A stretch of DNA of 64,000 nt from DASWNP01 sp036399175 (GTDB lineage: Bacteria > Acidobacteriota > Blastocatellia > Pyrinomonadales > Pyrinomonadaceae): positions 1 through 64,000 of the forward strand of contig DASWNP010000011.1 of the NCBI GenBank assembly GCA_036399175.1, read 5' to 3'. Position 1 is the stretch's first letter. Each line of letters opens with the position of its first letter. The notes under the pieces are model-generated. The model had not been told where the DNA came from, ran no database searches, and saw nothing but the letters and a program-made list of their open reading frames with translations. Below, one piece after another: positions 41,411-50,473 of this stretch. The position numbers and the translations under genes were made by a program.

Positions 41411-44024
41411 AAATCTCTTCTCTCGCTCCCTCGCTCAAGTCCGAGCCGCGCGACGCGACCCCCGTGTCGAGCCGCACCTCCGCCAACTCGAACGCCCCGC
41501 CAGCGCCGACTTTAAACTCGACGCTCGACGCCGCGCCTATCTCAAACTCCTGACCGCCGACGACCACGCGCCGCGCGCCGCCAGCATCGACCGTGAACCC
41601 GGCGCGCGCGTCCGTTTCGACTAACAGCCGTTCGCCGACGCGACGCGCCGATGCGTAGCCGACGCGCCCCTTCGCGCGGAATATCTCCCGCCGACGAAAA
41701 ACAAGATAGCTCCCGTCCAACAGTATCCACTCTGCGGGCGCGCTCTCGTCGTCGCTGCCGGATGCGAAGCGCAGCCAAGCCCATTCGGAATCGGTCGTAC
41801 ACTCCGTCGTCTGCACACGTGCGCCCGCCGTCTCGCGCGACGCCGGAGCTTTCAACAGCAGAAGGTCGTCAGACGTTCCAAGCTCAATCGTGAAGGCGTG
41901 GCCGCACGTCGCTTCTACTTCGCCGACGCGAGCGCGTTTCCTTTGTGCGTCGCCCTCGGGGATGAGGAAGGTATAGAACTCCTGCTCGCCGCGACCGCTC
42001 GCGCTGTAGATGGCGACGGGCGCAAGACTCCGCTCGGCGTAAGCGCGTGAGACCCAAGCCTGCTCCGTTCGCCAATCACCCGCGAGGCCGTTTGCGCCGA
42101 ACGTCTGGAGCGTGAGGCCGGGCGAGCCGCCGACGCGCACGGCTTCGGCGTTCTCGCCCGTCCCGCTCTCAAGTGAAAGCTCTGCGCCGGGCGCGAGATG
42201 AAAGTATAGCTCGTAGGCGTGCTCGCCTTCGGCCTCGACGCGGTCGTGCAGGACGACGTAGTCGTCGCGGAGAAAGAGAACTTTGCGCGTGTGGGTGGCC
42301 TTCTGCGGCGGGGGGAAACGCTCGTAGCCGTCGTGCGAGCCTTCAAAATAGGAGAAGCGCTCGCAGGTCGTCCAACGCCGAGCGCTTGAGCGCGCCGCCG
42401 ACGCCCACGCGAACGCGCCGCCGGGCACGGATGAAGATTCGCCGTCGATGACGAGCGTGTTGTGTGCCTGAGAGCTGCGAAAGTAGTCGCGCAAGGCCGC
42501 GTCGCCCGTGTAAGTGTAGGTGCCGGAATCGACGATGAGCGTGCGCCCGCGCGCGGCGAAGTTGAAGGAGAGAGCGTCGGCGTGCGCGTGGGCTGCGCTC
42601 GCGCCGTCGCCGTGCGCCCCGGAGTCGATGAGAAGGTAGCTGGCGTCGCTCGTCCAACCGTCGCGCATGGTGTAGAAGCCGCCCGCGCGGAAGGCGCGCG
42701 AGGGCTCTGACGGTGGTCGAGCTTCGAGCTGGTCGAAGGCGCGCGCGCCCTGTGTGCCTGTGAGCCAGAGGGTTTCTTCGGCGAGCGCAGAGCCCGCGAC
42801 GAACTTGTAATCGCCGCGCGTGAAGAGAGCAGCGCCGTTTGAGAGCGCGGCGCGAAAATCGTCGGGCGCGCGCTCTTCGAGCATGGAGAGACGCCCGCCG
42901 TCGTCGTCGCCGAAGAAGGGGGTCGTGCCGTCGGGACGCGTCAGGTGCATGAGATGGTCGAGCAGGCACTTGAGCTTGAGTTGTACTTCGTCGCCCAGTT
43001 GCTCGCCGTTCTCGCGCGCGAGGATGAAAAGATGCGTGTAGAAATCTGTCGTGTAGCGATGGTAGTAGCTCGACTGCTCGAAGTAGACGCCGTCGGGGCG
43101 GACGTGCCGGGGAAGCTGTTCGAGCAGAATCTTTTTGCCCGATGCGCGCCATCGCGCGGCGGCGCGCAAGTCCGCGAGGAGCGTGCCGAGATAGAAGAGT
43201 CCGAGGGCTTCGCCCGTGAGATGCGTGTTGGGGCTGAAGTAAGTTGAAGGGTAGGTTTCGAGGTGTCGCGCGTGGAGGTATAGAAACTTGAGCGCGCGAA
43301 GGAAGAGCTGGGGCGAAAGATGCGTCGAGTGTTTGAAGAAGTGTAGAGCCCAGAGCCAGGAGATTGAGCGAAAGGCAACTTCGAGACTGCTCGCCCAGTT
43401 GATGCCGAGCTTGGGCGGGTTAGAGTCCATCCACGCGTCGAGGTGGGCGGCGAAGGTTTCGGCGTAGCGCTCGTCTCCGGTCAGCCAGTAGGCGCGACCG
43501 AGCACCATGAAATACTGTTGGCGGTTAAGCTCCCAGATAATCTTCTTGTCGCCCGCGACTGACGGGTCGAGATAGTCGATGCGGCTCCAATGAAGGTGCG
43601 GCGCGCGCCGGTTCGAGCGGGGCTCGAAGTGCCAGTCGATGGGCTCGCCGAAGGAGATGTCCGGGAGGCCGAGCAGTTGGAAGCGCCCACGCGTGATGCG
43701 TTCGGCGCGTTCGACGAGCGCGCCGAGAGCTTCGACGCCGAAGCGTCGCCGCCACTCTTCGACCGTCTCGCTGCGATTGGCGAACGAAGGGAAAAAACGG
43801 GGCGACGTGCGCGTGCGGAAATGTTCGAGCAGGCTTTCGGCTGAAAGGCTCGCGCCGCCCACGCGCGACGCCTCGAACAAGCTGAAGAACTCCGCATCTT
43901 CGGGGACACGCCGCGCACTGCCCGCGCGCTCGGCGTAGACGGAGAGCGCCTGCGCGCCGCGCACCTTCAGTTCGTCGAGGCTGCGACCGCGAAGCTTCTT
44001 CAGTTTTTTGAGAGTTCCCGCCAT
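41397..44024 (-). CDS. Heparinase II/III-like family protein
   Basis: Protein of 875 residues with an alpha/alpha-toroid N-terminal domain (about 100-400) and a beta-sandwich C-terminal domain. Visible features are FEPRSNRRAPHLHWSRIDYL, SFNFAARGRTLIVDSGTYTY, RSSQAHNTLVIDGESSSVPG and KVLFLRDDYVVLHDRV. This arrangement is that of heparinase/alginate lyase-type polysaccharide lyases acting by beta-elimination on uronic acids. No signal peptide is evident, so the site of action is unclear; such genes commonly sit beside asparagine synthase genes in exosortase-linked loci. ATG 44024 is chosen; the frame also has a TTG just before it. Its 3' end overlaps the asparagine synthase gene. Confidence 0.85.
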   Translation of the reverse strand: MAGTLKKLKKLRGRSLDELKVRGAQALSVYAERAGSARRVPEDAEFFSLFEASRVGGASLSAESLLEHFRTRTSPRFFPSFANRSETVEEWRRRFGVEALGALVERAERITRGRFQLLGLPDISFGEPIDWHFEPRSNRRAPHLHWSRIDYLDPSVAGDKKIIWELNRQQYFMVLGRAYWLTGDERYAETFAAHLDAWMDSNPPKLGINWASSLEVAFRSISWLWALHFFKHSTHLSPQLFLRALKFLYLHARHLETYPSTYFSPNTHLTGEALGLFYLGTLLADLRAAARWRASGKKILLEQLPRHVRPDGVYFEQSSYYHRYTTDFYTHLFILARENGEQLGDEVQLKLKCLLDHLMHLTRPDGTTPFFGDDDGGRLSMLEERAPDDFRAALSNGAALFTRGDYKFVAGSALAEETLWLTGTQGARAFDQLEARPPSEPSRAFRAGGFYTMRDGWTSDASYLLIDSGAHGDGASAAHAHADALSFNFAARGRTLIVDSGTYTYTGDAALRDYFRSSQAHNTLVIDGESSSVPGGAFAWASAARSSARRWTTCERFSYFEGSHDGYERFPPPQKATHTRKVLFLRDDYVVLHDRVEAEGEHAYELYFHLAPGAELSLESGTGENAEAVRVGGSPGLTLQTFGANGLAGDWRTEQAWVSRAYAERSLAPVAIYSASGRGEQEFYTFLIPEGDAQRKRARVGEVEATCGHAFTIELGTSDDLLLLKAPASRETAGARVQTTECTTDSEWAWLRFASGSDDESAPAEWILLDGSYLVFRRREIFRAKGRVGYASARRVGERLLVETDARAGFTVDAGGARRVVVGGQEFEIGAASSVEFKVGAGGAFELAEVRLDTGVASRGSDLSEGAREEIYVRD

Positions 44025-44027
44025 CAA

Positions 44028-44068
44028 TCGAAAGTTTCGAGTTTCAGATTTGAAGTTTCAAGCTTGCG
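44028..44068. repeat. Single heptad-repeat arm, unit GTTTCGA/GTTTCAA
   Basis: Short run of GTTTCGA, GTTTCAG, ATTTGAA and GTTTCAA filling the gap between two minus-strand genes. No inverted partner is evident. Same unit and strand as the interior of 39264-39434. Confidence 0.6.
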
Positions 44069-44069
44069 C

Positions 44070-45275
44070 TTAAGGCTCGGAAGCGAAGGGGTGTTGTACC
44101 TCGCCCGTCAACGTACTCGCCGCTTCGGCTTCGCCGCGCGCCAGTCCATGATAAAGCCTGAGCCACTCGTCGCGCACCGCGTTCCAGTTATATTTTCGAC
44201 ACTCGCGCCGCGCCGCCTCCGCTATCTTCGAGGCGAGCGCTTCGTCTTCGAGCAGCCCGAGCGCGTTGGCAGCGAGCGCTTCGTGGTTGCCGCAGGGGAC
44301 GAGCAGGCCGGTCTCGCCGTGTGTGACGATGTAGGGGATGCCGCCCGCTTCGGTGGTGACGACGGGCAGGCCGGAGGCGAACGCCTCGATAATGGAGCCG
44401 GGCATGTTGTCGATGTTCGAGGCGTTGAGGAAGATGTCGGCGGCGTCGTAAAGCTCGTGCATCCGCTTCTGCGGCACGCGCCCGAGAAACTGCGTGTTGC
44501 GAAGCTCAAGCTCGCGCGCGAGGCTTTCCAGCTCGGCGCGTTGGCTTCCGTCGCCCGCGAGCGTCAGACGCGCTTCGGGAAAACTGCGCTGGATGACGGC
44601 GAAGGCGCGCAGCACGCAGGCGACGTTGTAGAGCGGCTCGAAATTCCGGTTCGACAGAAAGACGGGGCGCAGGGGGCGACGCTCGCGGAAGCTGTAGCGT
44701 TCAAGCTCGACGATGTTGAAGATTTGGCGCGCGCGCAGGCCGAAGCGCGCGAAGACATCGACCAGATAGCCCGAAGGCACGGCTATCACGTCTGCGAGGC
44801 GTATCGTCGGGATGGCCGTTCGCCGCCAGCGTCGCAGGTGCTCTTCGGCCTGTCCGCTTCGATAGTTGAGCACGCTCTTTTTGCCGTAGAGCTTTGCGAC
44901 GAGAAGGGCGGGCGTCGGCGCGAGCACGAAGGAGAAGTACGACGCGGAGAAGATGTGTATCACGTCGAAGGAGCGCACGCGCCGGAGAAGCGTCGCGCAG
45001 TAGAAAAGCTGGTTGACGACGGTGCGCAGGTACTTGACACGCTTGAGCCACTGAAGAGGCGCGGGAAGCGGTGAATCGACGGGTAGGAAGGCCGCTTCAA
45101 GCGACGGCTCGCCCTCGAAACATTCGAGCAGACGCGCAAGCTGCACGGCCTGCCCGCCGAGGAATCCGCCGAGCGATGGGCCGACCAGAAGCACGCGCAC
45201 AGGCTTCCCGGCGCGCGACTCCGCGTGCGCCGCCTCGCTTCCCTGTTGCTTCAAGCTCTGCTCTGTTTGCTCCAT
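44070..45275 (-). CDS. Glycosyltransferase family 4
   Basis: GT-B glycosyltransferase. The N-terminal loop VLLVGPSLGGFLGGQAVQLA (about 29-48) is typical of GT4 enzymes. The C-terminal donor half includes VFLSNRNFEPLYNVACVLRA, ARLTLAGDGSQRAELESLA, FLGRVPQKRMHELYDAADIF and GSIIEAFASGLPVVTTEAGG with the E-x7-E element. The length of 401 residues is normal. The substrate is unknown. It lies downstream of another GT4 gene in the same direction. Confidence 0.92.
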   Translation of the reverse strand: MEQTEQSLKQQGSEAAHAESRAGKPVRVLLVGPSLGGFLGGQAVQLARLLECFEGEPSLEAAFLPVDSPLPAPLQWLKRVKYLRTVVNQLFYCATLLRRVRSFDVIHIFSASYFSFVLAPTPALLVAKLYGKKSVLNYRSGQAEEHLRRWRRTAIPTIRLADVIAVPSGYLVDVFARFGLRARQIFNIVELERYSFRERRPLRPVFLSNRNFEPLYNVACVLRAFAVIQRSFPEARLTLAGDGSQRAELESLARELELRNTQFLGRVPQKRMHELYDAADIFLNASNIDNMPGSIIEAFASGLPVVTTEAGGIPYIVTHGETGLLVPCGNHEALAANALGLLEDEALASKIAEAARRECRKYNWNAVRDEWLRLYHGLARGEAEAASTLTGEVQHPFASEP

Positions 45276-45318
45276 CGCTCTTAAGATTCTAACGCTCCGT
45301 TAATCCATCTCTTTCAGC

Positions 45319-46539
45319 TCAACGGCTAACACGTTCCTCGCGCGCCGCGCCGTCGTCGAAACGAACCTGCTCGCGTCTCGGCTGCCCCGACATCGAGCGC
45401 CCGCGCGACGCGAGCAGACGCTCGTAGAGTTTCTCGGTTCGCTCAAGCTGCGCTTCGCAGGAAAAGTTTTCGAGGATACGACGCCTGCCCTGCTCGCCCA
45501 TCCGGCGCGCACGCTCCGGCTCTTCGAGCAAAGAGATGATGCGCGCGGCGAGAGCCTCGTCGTCGCCGACAGAGACGAGGTGCCCCGTCTCGCCTTCGAG
45601 GATGGCCTCGCGCGCGCCGCCGACATCCGTCGCGACGACGGGACGCGCAGCCGCCATGTATTCGAGAATCGAGTTCGAGAAGCCTTCGGAGCGAGAGCTT
45701 AAGACGCACACGTCCGAGACGGCCAGAAGCTCCGGGACGTGCGCGCAGTGGCCGATGAAAAACGTGTCGCGCTCCAGCCCAAGCTCGCGCGCGAGAGCTT
45801 TCAACCCCCCGGTCAACCCACCTTCGCCCGCCAAGACGAAAGCCGCGTCGGGCACTCTCTCGCGGACGCGGCGCGCGGCGCGCAGAAAGGTCGGATGGTC
45901 TTTCAAATCGAGCCGGAGGTTGGCGACGATAGTCACGAAGCGTCGGCGTTCATCTGTCGGCAGACCGAAAAGAGCGAGCATTTCATCACGCGACAAACCG
46001 GCGCGCGGGGTGAGTCGCTGCATGTCGAGCCCGTTGTAGAGCGTGACGGCTTTCGCGGCGGGCAAGCCCTCGATTCGGACGAGTTGGCGGCGAACCTCTT
46101 CGCAGTTGGCGATAACGGCGTGCGCGAGTCTATAAGCGCTGCGCTCGACGAACCTCTGCGCGCGCGAGCGCACAGCCGACTCCCTGCGCGAAGCGATGCG
46201 GACGGGCGTGCGCGCCACAGCAGCAGCCGTCATGCCGAAGATGTTCGTGTAGAAATCGTTCGTGTGCAGGATGGAGATATTGAGACGGCGAAGGTCGCGC
46301 GCGAGGCGTCGGAGCTGCGTCAGGTAGTTGCGGTCGTAGAAGCTTGTGAGAGGGTAGGAGGGAATCTCGCCCATCTCAAGGCGCTCGGCCTCGGCGCGCA
46401 GCACGCCCTCGGCGTGAATCGAAGCCATATGCACGCGAAAGCGCCCGCTCTCCGTGAGCAGACGCGCAAGCTGCACGGCCTGCCGCTCCGAGCCGCCCTG
46501 ATTAAAACTGTCCACCAGTATGAGAACGCCGTGTTTCAA
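45319..46539 (-). CDS. Glycosyltransferase family 4
   Basis: GT-B glycosyltransferase of 406 residues. Features are LILVDSFNQGGSERQAVQLA (about 6-25), RLNISILHTNDFYTNIFGMT, VTIVANLRLDLKDHPTFLRA, AAFVLAGEGGLTGGLKALA, FIGHCAHVPELLAVSDVCVL and GFSNSILEYMAAARPVVATD (E-x7-E). It follows asnB 2 across a heptad palindrome and precedes the next GT4 gene by 43 bases. The sugar is unknown. Confidence 0.92.
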   Translation of the reverse strand: MKHGVLILVDSFNQGGSERQAVQLARLLTESGRFRVHMASIHAEGVLRAEAERLEMGEIPSYPLTSFYDRNYLTQLRRLARDLRRLNISILHTNDFYTNIFGMTAAAVARTPVRIASRRESAVRSRAQRFVERSAYRLAHAVIANCEEVRRQLVRIEGLPAAKAVTLYNGLDMQRLTPRAGLSRDEMLALFGLPTDERRRFVTIVANLRLDLKDHPTFLRAARRVRERVPDAAFVLAGEGGLTGGLKALARELGLERDTFFIGHCAHVPELLAVSDVCVLSSRSEGFSNSILEYMAAARPVVATDVGGAREAILEGETGHLVSVGDDEALAARIISLLEEPERARRMGEQGRRRILENFSCEAQLERTEKLYERLLASRGRSMSGQPRREQVRFDDGAAREERVSR

Positions 46540-46551
46540 GAAAACTCCAAA

Positions 46552-46673
46552 AGCAGAGGTCAGAGGTCAGAGGTCGGAGGTCAGTTAAAAGCCAGAGCAT
46601 TAGTCTCAGTCCTGTCAGTCTTGTCAGCAAAGCTGTTTTGACTGACCTCTGACCTCTGACCTCCGGCCTCTAA
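46552..46673. repeat. Heptad-repeat palindrome encoding the AsnB 2 C-terminus, unit CAGAGGT
   Basis: The left arm (46552-46591) has CAGAGGT, CAGAGGT, CGGAGGT, CAGTTAA heptads. The right arm (46633-46673) is the inverted form. The stop codon of the second asparagine synthase gene lies at 46581-46583 within the left arm, so the right arm and spacer are translated as its last 30 or so residues. Confidence 0.87.
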
Positions 46674-48563
46674 ATTTCGATGCCAAAGCTCAAGCATGAA
46701 GAGCGACCAGAGTTGTGCGGAGTGGTCGCGTCGGTTGCGCTCGTGTTCGTCGAGCAGAAGACGCACGTAGCCGGGCTCGACGTAGCCGCGCTGCATGGTT
46801 CGGGGCTCGGTGAGCGTTTCGCGGATGCGCCCGCGCAGTTGCTGGTTAATCCATTCCTGAATGGGCACGCCGAAGCCGCGCTTGGGTCGGTTGAGAATCT
46901 CCGGGGGCACGAGGTCTGAGACGGCGCGCTTGAAGATGTGTTTGGTTTCGAGGCCGCGCATCTTGAAGCGCGCGGGGATGCGTGTGACGAAATCAATCAG
47001 ACGATGGTCTAAGAGCGGCACGCGCGCTTCCAGAGAGACGGCCATGCTCATGCGGTCAACTTTGGTGAGGATGTCGCCGGGCAAGTAAGTTTTGCTGTCG
47101 AGATAGAGCAATCGGTCGAGCGGCTCATTCGTGCGTACGCTCTCGGCGTAGCGGCGAAAGAGAGCCTGCGGGCGCGCGTCGCCGTCGCCGTTTGCGTCGG
47201 CGCGCACACGGCGGCGGAAGTCTTCGGTGTAGAGCGAGGGTTTGTTGAGCGTGGTGAAGATGGAGACGCTGTCGATGTAGCGGTCGAGCGGGTCGAGCGC
47301 GACGTTGTAGAGGAAGTTTCGCCCGCGCGCGCCGTGCGGCAGACTGCGGCTCAGGGGCTCGACGATGCCGCGACGCAGAGGGGCGGGCAGACGCGCGAAC
47401 GAACTGCGACGACGGTCTACGACGTAGCGAGTGTAACCCGCGAAAAGCTCGTCGCCGCCGTCGCCCGAGAGCACGACCTTGACGTGCTCGCGCGCGAGCT
47501 TCGAGACCATGTAGGTCGGAATCGAAGAGGAATCGGCGAAGGGCTCGTCCAGATGCCACGCCAGCTCGTCTACGACCTGACAGATGTCGGGCGTGACGAT
47601 GAACTCATGATGGTCTGTGCTGAATCGTTTGGCGGCGATGCGCGCGTACTTCAGCTCGCTGTAGCTGTCTTCGTGAAAGCCGATGGAGAAGGTCTTGACG
47701 GGACGGTCGGTAGCGCGAGCCATGAGGCCGACGACGGTGCTCGAATCGACGCCGCCCGAGAGAAACGCGCCGAGCGGCACGTCGGCGACGAGGCGGACTC
47801 TGACCGCTTCGTCGAGCAGCGCGCGCAGCTCTTCGAGATAGTCTTCCTCGCGCCGCGCCGAGCTTCCTTCCGTCTCTTCATATTGAAAATCCCAGTAAGA
47901 CTGAATCGAGACGCGCCCGCCGCGAAACGTCAGGTGCGAGCCGGGCGGAAGCTTGTGCACGTCTCGGAGAATTGAGAGCGGGTCGGGCACGTAGCCGAAG
48001 GAGAAGTAGGCGTCGAGGGCTTCAGTGTTTATCTCGCGCCGCACTTCGGGGTGTTCGAGAAGCGATTTCAGCTCGGAGCCGAAGACGAGCGTGCCTTCGG
48101 GCGTCAGCGTGTAGTAGAGCGGTTTCTTGCCTGCGCGGTCGCGTGCGACGAAGAGCGTCTCGTCGCGCGCGTCCCAGAGGGCGAAGGCGAACATGCCTCG
48201 AAAATGCTCGACGCATCGGGCGCCGTATTCTTCGTAGGCGTGGACGATGGCTTCAGTATCAGAATGTGTGCGGAAGCTGTGTCCGCGCGCTTCGAGCGGA
48301 GAGCGCAGCTCGCGGTAGTTGTAAATCTCGCCGTTGAAGACGACGTTGATTTGGCCGTCTTCGTTTGAGATGGGCTGGTTTCCGCCCGCGAGGTCGATGA
48401 TGGAGAGACGGCGCATGCCGAGCGCGACGCCCTCTGTGAGCATCGTGCCCTGATCGTCGGGGCCTCGATGCGCGATGCTCCGACACATCCGGTCGAGCAC
48501 TCGTGCGCGCTCTTCGGGCGCGAGCCGCGCCTGTCGGTCGATGAATCCGGCTATGCCACACAT
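46581..48563 (-). CDS. asnB: Asparagine synthase-type amidotransferase 2, repeat-extended C-terminus
   Basis: Same enzyme type as 39440-41410. MCGIAGF supplies the N-terminal cysteine. Glutaminase parts are SIAHRGPDDQGTML, FNGEIYNYRELRSP and RGMFAFALWD. The PP-loop is FLSGGVDSSTVVGLMARA and SGDGGDELFAGYTRYVVDRR follows. The last 30 residues, from EAGGQRSEVSQNS to the end, are not family sequence; they come from translation through a heptad palindrome. The family part ends near LWSLFMLELWHRN. The gene is 5 bases from asnB 3. A modification role on the polysaccharide is inferred from context. Confidence 0.92.
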   Translation of the reverse strand: MCGIAGFIDRQARLAPEERARVLDRMCRSIAHRGPDDQGTMLTEGVALGMRRLSIIDLAGGNQPISNEDGQINVVFNGEIYNYRELRSPLEARGHSFRTHSDTEAIVHAYEEYGARCVEHFRGMFAFALWDARDETLFVARDRAGKKPLYYTLTPEGTLVFGSELKSLLEHPEVRREINTEALDAYFSFGYVPDPLSILRDVHKLPPGSHLTFRGGRVSIQSYWDFQYEETEGSSARREEDYLEELRALLDEAVRVRLVADVPLGAFLSGGVDSSTVVGLMARATDRPVKTFSIGFHEDSYSELKYARIAAKRFSTDHHEFIVTPDICQVVDELAWHLDEPFADSSSIPTYMVSKLAREHVKVVLSGDGGDELFAGYTRYVVDRRRSSFARLPAPLRRGIVEPLSRSLPHGARGRNFLYNVALDPLDRYIDSVSIFTTLNKPSLYTEDFRRRVRADANGDGDARPQALFRRYAESVRTNEPLDRLLYLDSKTYLPGDILTKVDRMSMAVSLEARVPLLDHRLIDFVTRIPARFKMRGLETKHIFKRAVSDLVPPEILNRPKRGFGVPIQEWINQQLRGRIRETLTEPRTMQRGYVEPGYVRLLLDEHERNRRDHSAQLWSLFMLELWHRNLEAGGQRSEVSQNSFADKTDRTETNALAFN

Positions 48564-48567
48564 GAGT

Positions 48568-50460
48568 TCAGCTCAACTCTCCTACGGGCTGCAAGACCCG
48601 GCCTGTCGCCGCACCGGGCAGACGCTCGGAGCGGACGCTCGCGCCGAGAAAAACTTTCGCCCACGCGTCGAGCGCGACGAGCGTCCAGAGCAGGTCGGCG
48701 TGATTGGCCTCGCGCCGGTTGTGCTCCTCTATCAAACGCTCGATGCTCCCGCGCTTCATCACCTGCGAAGCCAGCGAGCTACTGTCGCGCAGGGCTTCGA
48801 CCCTGTGCGAGAGCGCGCCGCCTCGGCGCAAAAACTGGTCGAGCGGCATCTCGAAGCCGACCTTGCGGCGGTCGATGATTTCGGAAGGCAGCCAGCGCGC
48901 GGCCATCTTCTTCAGAAGGCTCTTGCGCTCGCCGCCCGCCAGCTTGACGCTCGCCCTGAGCGCGTTAGCCCACTCGGCGAGATGATGGTCGAGATAAGGG
49001 ACTCTCACTTCGACCCCCGCCGCCATACTCATCCTGTCCTGACGTTGCAGAAGCGGAGGGAGATACGTGCGCTGGTCGTAGACGAAAAGACCGCTCGTGT
49101 CCCCGGCGTTCCGAGGCCAGAGCGAGCGACGCTCGCGCAGGTAATCGCCGGACGCGGGCAGCAGATTTTTCAACTGCTCGTCCTCTAGGAACCGGCTCGC
49201 GCGCAGCATGTATTCGGGATGGACGACGCGCTTCAGGGTGGCGAGCTTGCCGATTGAAGGCGCGACGGCGCTCGCCAAAGCGAGGCCGGGCAGGCGTCTG
49301 AGGCCGTCTCTTCGCGCCGCAGCCGCGTAGCGCCCGTAGCCGCCGAACATCTCGTCCGCGCCCTCGCCCGAGAGCAGCACGGTGACGCCGACGCACTCTT
49401 TCGCTTCACGAAAGATGAGGTGCATCGGCACAGAGTTCGGATGTGTCAGAGGCTCGTCGTTCGCCCACGTCAAAGTGTCCAGCTCGCGCTCTATCTCTTC
49501 GGGCGTGACGACGATTTCGTGATGACGCGAGTCAATCTGTCTTGCTACCGCGCGCGCGAACGGGCGCTCGTCGAGCGCGGGGTCTTCAAAGCCGACGCAG
49601 AAGGTGTCGATTTGCCGCGCGGCGATACTGGCTGCGACCACCGAGACGAGACTCGAATCCAAGCCTCCGCTCGTGATAGTTCCCAATTCGACATCGCTGA
49701 CCAGTCGCGCACGCACCGCGTCGGCCAGCAGGTCTCTCCCGCGCTCTATCACTTCTTCCGACAACGCTGTTTCGACGAACTCAACTTCCGGCGTCCAGTA
49801 GCGCCGCTCGCGTCGCCTTCCGTCTTCGAGAATCAGCATCGTTCCGGGCGCAACTTCGCGCACGCCCTCGAAGAGCGTCTCTTCACCCGCGATGCTTCTG
49901 AAGGCCAGATACTCGGCGAGGCGCGCGTGATTCAGAGCGCGCGGCACGGACTCGTCCGCGAAGAGAGCTTTTATCTCGGAGGCGAAAAGGAGACGCCCGC
50001 CCGCGCCCTCGGCGTAGTAGAGCGGCTTGACGCCGAAGCGGTCGCGCACGAGCAGGAAGCGTCGCGCCTCTGAGTCCCACAGCGCGAAGCCGAACATGCC
50101 GCGCAGGCGCGCGACGAAATCCAAGCCCCAATGCTCGTAAGCCTGAACGATGACCTCCGTATCGCTCGACGTGTGAAACCTGCGACCCGCCGCCGTCAAC
50201 TCTCCGCGCAGCTCACGGTAGTTGAAAATCTCTCCGTTGAAGACGACGCCGGTCGTGCCCGCCTCGTTGAACATCGGCTGCCAGCCGCCTTCGAGGTCGA
50301 TGATGGCGAGGCGACGATGGCCGAGCACCGCGCCGCCGCCGTCCCAGAAGCCGTCGCCGTCGGGGCCCCGATGCTCGATGAGCTGCATCATCCGGCGCAC
50401 CGTCGCGCGCTCGCGCGCCCCCATCTCTCCGAAACTATGTATGCCGCAGATTCCGCACAT
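48568..50460 (-). CDS. asnB: Asparagine synthase-type amidotransferase 3
   Basis: Third member of the family. The start must be ATG 50460 so that MCGICGI exposes Cys2; the frame runs 24 codons further upstream. Glutaminase signatures are EHRGPDGDGFWDG, FNGEIFNYRELRGE and RGMFGFALWDS. The PP-loop is TSGGLDSSLVSVVAAS and LSGEGADEMFGGYGRYA follows. At 630 residues it is intact. It differs from copies 1 and 2 in these motifs (GGLDSS against GGIDSS and GGVDSS), so the three are old paralogues rather than recent copies. The CapK-like gene is 13 bases upstream. Confidence 0.93.
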   Translation of the reverse strand: MCGICGIHSFGEMGARERATVRRMMQLIEHRGPDGDGFWDGGGAVLGHRRLAIIDLEGGWQPMFNEAGTTGVVFNGEIFNYRELRGELTAAGRRFHTSSDTEVIVQAYEHWGLDFVARLRGMFGFALWDSEARRFLLVRDRFGVKPLYYAEGAGGRLLFASEIKALFADESVPRALNHARLAEYLAFRSIAGEETLFEGVREVAPGTMLILEDGRRRERRYWTPEVEFVETALSEEVIERGRDLLADAVRARLVSDVELGTITSGGLDSSLVSVVAASIAARQIDTFCVGFEDPALDERPFARAVARQIDSRHHEIVVTPEEIERELDTLTWANDEPLTHPNSVPMHLIFREAKECVGVTVLLSGEGADEMFGGYGRYAAAARRDGLRRLPGLALASAVAPSIGKLATLKRVVHPEYMLRASRFLEDEQLKNLLPASGDYLRERRSLWPRNAGDTSGLFVYDQRTYLPPLLQRQDRMSMAAGVEVRVPYLDHHLAEWANALRASVKLAGGERKSLLKKMAARWLPSEIIDRRKVGFEMPLDQFLRRGGALSHRVEALRDSSSLASQVMKRGSIERLIEEHNRREANHADLLWTLVALDAWAKVFLGASVRSERLPGAATGRVLQPVGELS

Positions 50461-50473
50461 AAACTGTTTCCTT

